DNA of 7,898 nucleotides, taken from the NCBI GenBank assembly GCA_958425285.1, contig CATZVV010000078.1:1-7898 (forward strand), written 5' to 3'. The notes under the pieces were generated by a model, which saw only the letters and a list, made by a program, of their open reading frames with translations, made no database searches and was not told where the DNA came from. Numbering within the stretch: the first letter of the stretch is position 1; every line of letters starts with the position of its first letter. Below, piece by piece: positions 1 through 5,448 of this stretch. The DNA is from an uncultured Lachnoclostridium sp. GTDB taxonomy: Bacteria > Bacillota > Clostridia > Lachnospirales > Lachnospiraceae. A program made the position numbers and the translations under genes.

Positions 1-1208
1 GGCTCCGTCCTCTTCCTTGCTGCTGAATAAAACAGATTCAGACTTTCCCCTATCTGTACATCCAGAAAAAATTTTCCCGCTGTCTCTGCCAGTATCTCCA
101 GTCTTAAGCTGCGTTCTCCCTTTGCCGGAACCACCGTGACCCGATGACAAAATGGCAACACTTCCTGACAGACAGCTTCATACTCCTTATCTGCAAAAAT
201 ACCCATAATTGCGTGAAACTTTAAACCTGAACAAAGTTTTTCAAGGGACTCCTTTAATGCCTTTGCCCCTTCCTTATTATGCGCACCGTCTGCAATCGTC
301 AAAGGCTCTTTGGAAATCACCTCAAACCGCCCGCTCCACATCGCCCTACAAATTCCTGCTCTGATTTGCTCAGATGTAACAGGAAACCGTTTATTTTCCC
401 TCAAAACACAAATTGCCGTTACCGCATTAAGGATCTGATATAACCCCGGCATTTTTGTTACATAATACTCTCCTTTATAAATAAATCTGCTTTCCTCAAG
501 ATTCGAATGCAGAATTTCAATTTCTTCTTCCTTTACAAACTGACAGAGAACATTTACCTTTTTGCACTCATTTTTCAATACATGCACAACTTCTTCTTTT
601 TGGGGAGCACTGAAAACCTGTGCTCCTTCTTTGATTATTCCCGCCTTTTGTTTTGCAATTTCCTCTATTGTGCTTCCCAAAACAGCCATATGATCCATTC
701 CAATTGGGGTAAAAACTGCCGCTTCTGTATTTTTTACTATATTTGTAGAATCTTCTTTTCCCCCAAGACCAGCCTCTAAAATAACAACATCGCAATTTCT
801 TTTTTCGAAAAACCAGAAAGCCAGCGCAGTCTGCATTTCAAAAACAGTAGGCAGATTTTCCCCCTCCTGCTCCATCTGTTTCACAATTTCCCTTATTTTT
901 GTTATTCCTTCCGCAAATTCCTGCTCCGTAATATACTCAATCCTCTGTCCCTGAATTTGGAACATTTCCCTGTCTTCAAAAACTGCAGGTGAGACAAAAC
1001 GCCCTGTCTGCCAACCTGCTTCACTCAAAACTGAACTTAGATACGTTCCTACAGAACCCTTTCCATTTGTTCCAGCAATGTGTATCATTTTGCAGGCATT
1101 CTGCGGATTCTCCATCCGCTCCATCAGCGAATGCATCGTACGCAATCCAAAAACACTTCCCCTTTTTCCTGCCTGCCCAAAATATTCCTTTGCCTCCCGG
1201 TAGTCCAT
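1..1208 (-). CDS. folC: Folylpolyglutamate synthase / dihydrofolate synthase family protein, 3' end cut by window
   Basis: FolC ligates L-glutamate to dihydropteroate and/or folates using ATP in the cytoplasm, retaining folate in the cell. The frame is open from ATG at 1208 to the window edge, giving 402 complete codons of a family usually about 420-440 residues long, so only the tail is missing. Visible motifs: P-loop HIAGTNGKGS (43-52), SPAVF (73-77) where many homologues have SPHL, EAGLGGKEDSTN (145-156), IGMDH (169-173), the EEIAKQKAGIIK segment (182-193) whose K188 aligns with the lysine that is carbamylated in the family, then the C-terminal domain signature SGRFEV...ADGAHN (292-311). 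The start is supported by AGGGAGG at 1221-1227, 12 bases upstream, a somewhat long spacing. It follows serA after 145 bases containing a probable terminator, so it may be expressed by read-through or by a weak promoter I could not identify. Monofunctional or bifunctional activity cannot be told from sequence. Confidence 0.95.
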   Translation of the reverse strand, partial: MDYREAKEYFGQAGKRGSVFGLRTMHSLMERMENPQNACKMIHIAGTNGKGSVGTYLSSVLSEAGWQTGRFVSPAVFEDREMFQIQGQRIEYITEQEFAEGITKIREIVKQMEQEGENLPTVFEMQTALAFWFFEKRNCDVVILEAGLGGKEDSTNIVKNTEAAVFTPIGMDHMAVLGSTIEEIAKQKAGIIKEGAQVFSAPQKEEVVHVLKNECKKVNVLCQFVKEEEIEILHSNLEESRFIYKGEYYVTKMPGLYQILNAVTAICVLRENKRFPVTSEQIRAGICRAMWSGRFEVISKEPLTIADGAHNKEGAKALKESLEKLCSGLKFHAIMGIFADKEYEAVCQEVLPFCHRVTVVPAKGERSLRLEILAETAGKFFLDVQIGESLNLFYSAARKRTE

Positions 1209-1220
1209 TCTTCTCTTTTT

Positions 1221-1227
1221 CCTCCCT
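1221..1227 (-). promoter_or_regulatory. folC ribosome binding site
   Basis: On the minus strand this reads AGGGAGG, followed by a 12-base purine-rich spacer and ATG at 1208-1206. No other ATG, GTG or TTG lies in frame between this site and 1208, so it supports the chosen folC start despite the long spacing. Confidence 0.7.
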
Positions 1228-1243
1228 TTAATACTGCTTCAAG

Positions 1244-1261
1244 TGTGGTCCCTGAACCACA
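1244..1261 (-). other. Small stem-loop upstream of folC
   Basis: Inverted repeat TGTGGT/ACCACA (6 bp, 6-base loop) in the folC leader, just after the probable serA terminator and 17 bases before the folC ribosome binding site. It lacks a U-tract. It could be a minor leader structure or chance. I assign no function. Confidence 0.35.
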
Positions 1262-1298
1262 AAAGCAAGACAACGGCTGCCATTTCAGCAACCGTTGT
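1261..1298 (-). terminator. Probable intrinsic terminator after serA
   Basis: Stem arms at 1270-1280 and 1288-1298 enclose a 7-base loop. Read as minus-strand RNA, ACAACGGUUGC pairs with GCAGCCGUUGU over 11 uninterrupted base pairs, including one U-G wobble. It is followed by the U-rich tail CUUGCUUUUG and preceded by an A-rich run. On the plus strand the wobble position becomes a C x A mismatch, so the structure is better formed in the direction of the genes. The tail is imperfect, so termination may be partial and leave some read-through into folC. The plus strand also has TTTTTT after the stem, so weak bidirectional activity is possible, although no plus-strand gene needs it. Confidence 0.7.
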
Positions 1299-1325
1299 AC
1301 TTTTTTATACAATCGAAAAGTCCGT

Positions 1326-1344
1326 GTTTGCCATATCGGCAAAC
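1326..1344 (-). other. Stem-loop just after the serA stop
   Basis: Perfect inverted repeat GTTTGCC/GGCAAAC (7 bp, 5-base loop) beginning 9 bases after the serA stop codon. The following ACGGACTTTTCG is only weakly U-rich. It may assist the 11-bp hairpin downstream, protect the serA mRNA 3' end, or be a weak terminator. Confidence 0.45.
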
Positions 1345-1353
1345 CTGCTAAAA

Positions 1354-2517
1354 CTATTTTACAATACGAACTTTTAAAACACCATCAATCGCATTTAACT
1401 TTTCTACTAATGCCTGTGTTGCTTCAGCAGCAATATCGAATACACAATATGCATATTCCCCACGGCTCTTATTAATCATATTCTCAATATTTATTCCCTC
1501 TGCTGAGAATACACCCGTAAACTGTGTCAGCATATTTGGAACATTTTTATGACAAACCGTAATACGTCCCTGCGCACCACACTTTCCTGCGTCGCAGTTT
1601 GGATAGTTTACGGAATTAATAATAGAACCATCCTCAATATAGGCACGAATTTCATTCACTGCCATAACCGCACAATTGTCCTCTGATTCTGCAGTTGAAG
1701 CTCCCAAATGAGGTGTTGCAATAACCCCTTCCATATTGGCAGTCTTTGCATTTGGGAAATCGGTTACATATTTTGCAACCTTTCCAGAAGCAAGTGCCTC
1801 CTTCATATCATCATCATTTACAAGTGTATCTCTGGACAGGTTTAAGATAACAGCTCCATCCATCTGGTCAAAGGCTGCTTTATTAAACATTCCCTTTGTT
1901 TCGTCTGTCAATGGCGCATGAACTGTAATATAATCGCAAGAGCTGTAAATGTCATCAAACGTTTTTACCAGTTTAATATCTCTTGACATATTTAAAGCAT
2001 GCGTTACAGAAAGATATGGGTCGCATCCGATTACCTCCATGCCAAGATGAACTGCTGCATTGGCAACAAGAACACCAATTGCACCAAGGCCGATAACACC
2101 AAGCTTTTTGCCTTGAATTTCTGTTCCGGCAAATGCTTTTTTCGCTTTCTCCATCGTCTTATTGATATTTTCGTCTGTCTTATTTTCTTTTACCCAGTCC
2201 ATACCACCTGCAATATCACGCGCAGCCAATAGCATTCCTGCAATTGCAAGTTCCTTTACACCATTGGCATTTGCACCCGGTGTATTAAATACAACAATTC
2301 CTTTTTCTGCACATTTATCAAGCGGAATGTTATTTACTCCGGCACCCGCTCTCGCTACAGCAAGAAGTTTATCAGAAAGTTCCATATCATGCATTGCTGC
2401 ACTACGCACCAACACAGCTTCCGCTGTTTCATAACTATCGCTAATCACATAATCTTCGGTAAATAAATCCAAACCCACATTGGCAATCGGATTTAAGCAA
2501 TTTACTTGAATACTCAT
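1354..2517 (-). CDS. serA: D-3-phosphoglycerate dehydrogenase with C-terminal ACT domain
   Basis: SerA performs the first step of serine synthesis, NAD-dependent oxidation of 3-phosphoglycerate to 3-phosphohydroxypyruvate. With the start chosen here it has 387 residues. Order: N-terminal substrate half (about 1-95), Rossmann domain with VIGLGAIG (141-148) and D166 (CDP) as the likely NAD ribose-binding acidic residue, R229 (LSRD), TPHLGAST (268-275) with catalytic H270, then an ACT domain (about 318-387). ACT residues H323, N325 and N343 align with E. coli H344, N346 and N364, which bind the inhibitor serine, so serine feedback is likely. The canonical catalytic Glu (DVFxxEP) is not apparent: the segment reads TDFPNAK (252-258). 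The in-frame ATG at 2556 would overlap serC and extend the protein by 13 residues. ATG at 2517 directly follows GGAGG and gives a normal N-terminus (MSIQVNCLNP). It lies 19 bases after serC and ends in TAG. Confidence 0.97.
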   Translation of the reverse strand: MSIQVNCLNPIANVGLDLFTEDYVISDSYETAEAVLVRSAAMHDMELSDKLLAVARAGAGVNNIPLDKCAEKGIVVFNTPGANANGVKELAIAGMLLAARDIAGGMDWVKENKTDENINKTMEKAKKAFAGTEIQGKKLGVIGLGAIGVLVANAAVHLGMEVIGCDPYLSVTHALNMSRDIKLVKTFDDIYSSCDYITVHAPLTDETKGMFNKAAFDQMDGAVILNLSRDTLVNDDDMKEALASGKVAKYVTDFPNAKTANMEGVIATPHLGASTAESEDNCAVMAVNEIRAYIEDGSIINSVNYPNCDAGKCGAQGRITVCHKNVPNMLTQFTGVFSAEGINIENMINKSRGEYAYCVFDIAAEATQALVEKLNAIDGVLKVRIVK

Positions 2518-2522
2518 AAAAT

Positions 2523-2527
2523 CCTCC
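2523..2527 (-). promoter_or_regulatory. serA ribosome binding site (decides the start)
   Basis: Minus-strand GGAGG, 5 bases before ATG at 2517-2515. The upstream in-frame ATG codons at 2556 and 2529 lie before or abutting this site, so neither can use it. The first has its own start inside the serC coding region. Confidence 0.8.
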
Positions 2528-2536
2528 ATTCCGGCA

Positions 2537-3619
2537 CTATTTATTCTCTGCTTCAAATTTCTTCATAAATTCTACCAAAGCTTCTACACCAGCCTTTGGC
2601 ATTGCATTATAGATGCTGGCTCTCATACCACCAACCGTACGGTGACCTTTCAAATTCTCAAGTCCTGCTGCTTTTGCTTCCTTTACAAATTTTGCATCCA
2701 GTTCTTCATCTCCGGTTACAAACGGCACATTCATAAGTGAACGGTCTTCTTTCCGCACTGTCCCCTTGAATAACTCACTGGAATCAAGGAAATCATAGAG
2801 AATTTTAGCCTTTTCTTCATTTCTCTTTTTCATTTCCCCTAAGCCGCCCATTTTCTTCAGCCATTTAAACACTTTTCCGCAAATATAAATACCATATGCC
2901 GGTGGTGTATTATACAATGATTTAGCATCTGCATGTGTTTTGTACTGCAGCATAGTAGGCGTACCTTCCATTGCCTCATCCGGAATCAAATCTTCACGAA
3001 TAATTACAATTACCATACCTGCCGGTCCTATATTTTTTTGTACTCCACCATAAATAATACCGTATTTTGTTACATCAACCGGTTCTGACAGGAAACAGGA
3101 TGAAACATCAGCAACAAGAGTTTTTCCTTTCGTATTTGGAAGTGTTTTAAACTTTGTTCCATAAATGGTATTGTTTTCGCAAATATATACATAGTCCGCA
3201 TCTTCAGAAATTGATAAATCAGAACAATCCGGAATATAAGAAAAAGTTTCATCTGCAGATGATGCAACCGCATTTACTTTTCCATATTTAGAAGCTTCCT
3301 GATATGCTTTCTTTGCCCACTGTCCGGTAATTATGTAATCAGCCACTTTATTTTTCATCAGATTCATTGGAATCATGGCAAACTGCTGGGATGCTCCCCC
3401 CTGTAAAAATAATACTTTGTAATTATCCGGAATGTTCATCAGTTCTCTTAAGTCCTTCTCTGCTTCTTCAATGATCGTAGCAAAAGCGGCAGAACGATGG
3501 CTCATTTCCATTACAGACATTCCGGTACCTTTGTAATCGAGCATTTCATCTGCTGCTTCTTTCAATACTTCCTCCGGCAACACAGCCGGTCCTGCTGAAA
3601 AATTGTAAACTCTAGACAC
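2537..3619 (-). CDS. serC: Phosphoserine aminotransferase
   Basis: SerC is a PLP enzyme that transfers an amino group from glutamate to 3-phosphohydroxypyruvate, giving phosphoserine, the step after SerA. The same family often serves the parallel reaction in pyridoxal phosphate synthesis. The protein is 360 residues, the normal length. Visible: NFSAGPA near the N-terminus (6-12), SHRS (40-43) for the substrate phosphate, GGASQQF (74-80) in the PLP phosphate pocket, W101 stacking on the cofactor, T151, D171 under the pyridine ring, GGVQKN (191-196) with K195 as the Schiff-base lysine, and GHRTVGGMRAS (325-335) with substrate-binding H326 and R327. The start codon is GTG with a strong AGGAGG 8 bases upstream. 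It has its own consensus promoter and is followed 19 bases later by serA. It ends in TAG. I see no defect. Confidence 0.97.
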   Translation of the reverse strand: MSRVYNFSAGPAVLPEEVLKEAADEMLDYKGTGMSVMEMSHRSAAFATIIEEAEKDLRELMNIPDNYKVLFLQGGASQQFAMIPMNLMKNKVADYIITGQWAKKAYQEASKYGKVNAVASSADETFSYIPDCSDLSISEDADYVYICENNTIYGTKFKTLPNTKGKTLVADVSSCFLSEPVDVTKYGIIYGGVQKNIGPAGMVIVIIREDLIPDEAMEGTPTMLQYKTHADAKSLYNTPPAYGIYICGKVFKWLKKMGGLGEMKKRNEEKAKILYDFLDSSELFKGTVRKEDRSLMNVPFVTGDEELDAKFVKEAKAAGLENLKGHRTVGGMRASIYNAMPKAGVEALVEFMKKFEAENK

Positions 3620-3627
3620 TTTTGTTT

Positions 3628-3633
3628 CCTCCT
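3628..3633 (-). promoter_or_regulatory. serC ribosome binding site before a GTG start
   Basis: Perfect AGGAGG on the minus strand, 8 bases before GTG at 3619-3617. It confirms a GTG start for serC. The next in-frame ATG is Met26, which would remove the conserved N-terminal SAGPA motif. Confidence 0.85.
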
Positions 3634-3662
3634 GTTTTATATTTGATTCATTTAAATTTATG

Positions 3663-3682
3663 CCCTATGAATAATTATAGGG
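3663..3682. promoter_or_regulatory. Dyad over the serC -10 box, candidate operator
   Basis: Perfect inverted repeat CCCTAT, 8 bases, ATAGGG. One arm overlaps the TATAAT box (3674-3679) and the other covers the expected transcription start (about 3667). Because transcription should start within the distal arm, the whole dyad would not be in the RNA, so a DNA-level role (repressor or other regulator binding) fits better than an RNA hairpin. The two arms are partly fixed by the -10 sequence itself and the repeat is short, so chance is possible. Confidence 0.45.
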
Positions 3683-3702
3683 ATTATTGCGTTTCTTGTC
3701 AA
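3674..3702 (-). promoter_or_regulatory. Consensus vegetative promoter for serC-serA
   Basis: On the minus strand TTGACA (3702-3697) and TATAAT (3679-3674) are separated by exactly 17 bases. Both hexamers match the primary sigma factor consensus at all six positions. The predicted start is near 3667, giving a leader of about 48 AU-rich bases before the serC GTG. It lies in the 124-base gap after ilvB, directly behind the ilvB hairpin. This strongly suggests that serC-serA form a transcription unit independent of the branched-chain genes. Confidence 0.9.
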
Positions 3703-3734
3703 TAAGCAATGCATGCATTCCAAAGAATGCATGC
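3703..3734 (-). terminator. Hairpin after ilvB, probable weak terminator
   Basis: Perfect 10-bp inverted repeat GCATGCATTC/GAATGCATGC with a 4-base loop (arms 3711-3720 and 3725-3734), starting 9 bases after the ilvB stop. The minus-strand tail ATTGCTTA is U-rich but broken, and runs straight into the -35 box of the serC promoter. Position and stem suit an intrinsic terminator for leuB-ilvD-ilvB. The poor U-tract and moderate GC content suggest partial termination or 3'-end protection. Confidence 0.6.
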
Positions 3735-3743
3735 CACTTCCTT

Positions 3744-5414
3744 CTACAAGTCCTTTTCATCAAAAACTTCTTCAATCGGCGCACCTGGTGCTACCATTGG
3801 GAAAACTTTGTCATCATGATCAATAACACATTCAATTACAAATGGCTCCTTTGCTTCCATAGCCGTTTGAATTGCCTCATCCACCTCTTCCGGTTTCGTA
3901 ACACGGATTGCTTTTGCTCCCATAGCTTCTGATAATTTTACGAAATCAACCTTATCTTCTAATATCGTATTGGAATATCTCTGCCCATAGAACAAAGTCT
4001 GCCATTGTCTTACCATTCCAAGTGCATGATTATTAAATACAACCTGAATAATCGGAATATTATAACGGGTAGCTGTAGCAATTTCGTTCATATTCATACG
4101 GAAGCATCCGTCACCTGCAATATTAAATACATATTTATCCGGATTGCCCGTTTTAGCACCAATGCATGCACCAAGGCCATAACCCATTGTTCCCATACCG
4201 CCAGAACTAATAAAAGTACGGGGTTTTCTATATTTAACATACTGTGCTGCCCACATCTGATGCTGCCCTACATCTGTTGTAATAATTGCATCACTGTTTG
4301 TCAGGGCATCAATCCGCTCCATCACATATGGTCCCGTCAGGACATCCTTGCGATACTGCATTGGAAGCGCTGCCTTGCGTGCCATAACTTTATCCATCCA
4401 CTCTTTATGATACTGGTTTTCCAGTTTACGGTTAAATATCTCTAAAACAGACTTTAAATCTCCTACAATACTATAGTCAACTCTTATATTTTTATTAATT
4501 TCTGCAGCATCTACATCTATATGAATAATTTCCGCATTATAAGCAAATTTCTTTGCATTTCCGGTTACACGGTCTGAGAATCGGACACCAAGTGCAATCA
4601 GCAAATCACATTCAGTCACACTCAGATTGGAAGTTTTTGTTCCATGCATACCAAGCATTCCGGTATATCTCGCATCTGTTCCGTCAAAAGCCCCTTTTCC
4701 CATCAGACTATCACATACCGGAGCATCTACCTTCTGAACAAACTCTGCAAGTTCTGCCTGTGCACCTGAAATAATGGCTCCGCCCCCAACAAAAATCATT
4801 GGCTTCTTCGCCCTGCGAATTGCCTGAAGTGCCGTCTCTACATCCTTTTCTTCAATGGTATCTGTTTTCCGACATACAATTTCCGGATGTTTTGGCTGAA
4901 ATTCACCTTTGGCAGCTGTTACATCCTTTGTAACGTCTACAAGCACAGGACCAGGTCTTCCGCTTTGAGCAATTTTAAAAGCCCGCCGTACCGTAGAAGC
5001 CAGATCTTTTATATCCTTTATAATGAAACTGTGCTTTGTAATCGGCATCGTAACTCCGGCTATATCAACTTCCTGAAAACTATCCTTTCCCAACATCGGT
5101 ACGGTTACATTACATGTAATCGCTACCATTGGAACGGAATCCATATAAGCGGTTGCAATTCCTGTAACCAGATTGGTTGCTCCCGGTCCGCTCGTCGCCA
5201 TGCAAACTCCAACTTTACCCGTTGAGCGGGCGTAGCCATCTGCTGCATGAGAAGCCCCCTGCTCATGGGATGTTAAAATATGCTTCAATTTGTCCTGATA
5301 TTTGTATAATGCATCATAGACATTTAATATCGTTCCACCCGGATAACCGAATACGGTATCAACGCCCTGTTCCAACAAGCATTCAATAATAATCTCAGAT
5401 CCTGTTAATTGCAT
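3744..5414 (-). CDS. ilvB: Acetolactate (acetohydroxyacid) synthase, catalytic large subunit
   Basis: This ThDP enzyme decarboxylates pyruvate and condenses it with pyruvate or 2-oxobutyrate, the first common step to valine, leucine and isoleucine. It is 556 residues, normal for the family. Order: N-terminal ThDP pyrimidine domain with YPGG (24-27) and catalytic E51 (SHEQGA), central domain with GMHGTK (255-260) and GVRFSDRVTG (276-285), and C-terminal ThDP domain with GDG (434-436) to NN (461-462) and W471. FQEVDIAGVTMPITKH (113-128) and GVRFSDRVTG indicate the biosynthetic FAD-containing type rather than the catabolic AlsS type. The expected regulatory subunit gene ilvN does not follow; the next gene is serC. 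Positions matching plant herbicide contacts carry T28, T104 and P543. GAGGTG lies 4 bases before the ATG. It is 34 bases after ilvD and ends in TAG. Confidence 0.96.
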   Translation of the reverse strand: MQLTGSEIIIECLLEQGVDTVFGYPGGTILNVYDALYKYQDKLKHILTSHEQGASHAADGYARSTGKVGVCMATSGPGATNLVTGIATAYMDSVPMVAITCNVTVPMLGKDSFQEVDIAGVTMPITKHSFIIKDIKDLASTVRRAFKIAQSGRPGPVLVDVTKDVTAAKGEFQPKHPEIVCRKTDTIEEKDVETALQAIRRAKKPMIFVGGGAIISGAQAELAEFVQKVDAPVCDSLMGKGAFDGTDARYTGMLGMHGTKTSNLSVTECDLLIALGVRFSDRVTGNAKKFAYNAEIIHIDVDAAEINKNIRVDYSIVGDLKSVLEIFNRKLENQYHKEWMDKVMARKAALPMQYRKDVLTGPYVMERIDALTNSDAIITTDVGQHQMWAAQYVKYRKPRTFISSGGMGTMGYGLGACIGAKTGNPDKYVFNIAGDGCFRMNMNEIATATRYNIPIIQVVFNNHALGMVRQWQTLFYGQRYSNTILEDKVDFVKLSEAMGAKAIRVTKPEEVDEAIQTAMEAKEPFVIECVIDHDDKVFPMVAPGAPIEEVFDEKDL

Positions 5415-5448
5415 GTTGCACCTCTTTCTGTTCTCTCTCTGTTTATCT

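Noticed and set aside
1304..1309. TATAAA as a -10 box for folC
   Set aside because: There is no acceptable -35 box about 17 bases upstream, and a start there would place the terminator hairpin inside the leader. It is better read as the A-rich flank of the terminator.
1124..1342. 72-codon minus-strand frame in the serA-folC gap
   Set aside because: It overlaps the folC N-terminus in another frame and runs through the terminator hairpin; folC in its own frame is unmistakable.
1209..1353. Tetrahydrofolate riboswitch before folC
   Set aside because: Such riboswitches do precede folate genes in Firmicutes, but I cannot match the conserved core or pseudoknot here. The stems seen are simple hairpins.
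1080..1475. 131-codon plus-strand open frame spanning the serA-folC gap
   Set aside because: It covers the 3' end of serA and the 5' end of folC on the opposite strand. Its product shows no family features, and its apparent continuity arises by chance across the hairpins.
3637..3651. Four-codon open frame (ATG AAT CAA ATA TAA) in the serC leader
   Set aside because: It has no ribosome binding site of its own, lies in very AT-rich DNA and carries no run of serine codons as an attenuator peptide would. Chance is the simplest reading.
3711..3734. Mobile-element or REP-type repeat
   Set aside because: The palindrome occurs once in the window, has no flanking duplication or transposase, and sits exactly where a terminator belongs.
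4005..4445. 146-codon plus-strand open frame opposite ilvB
   Set aside because: Antisense to the conserved ThDP domain of ilvB, with low-complexity His/Cys/Ile-rich composition and no recognisable domain.
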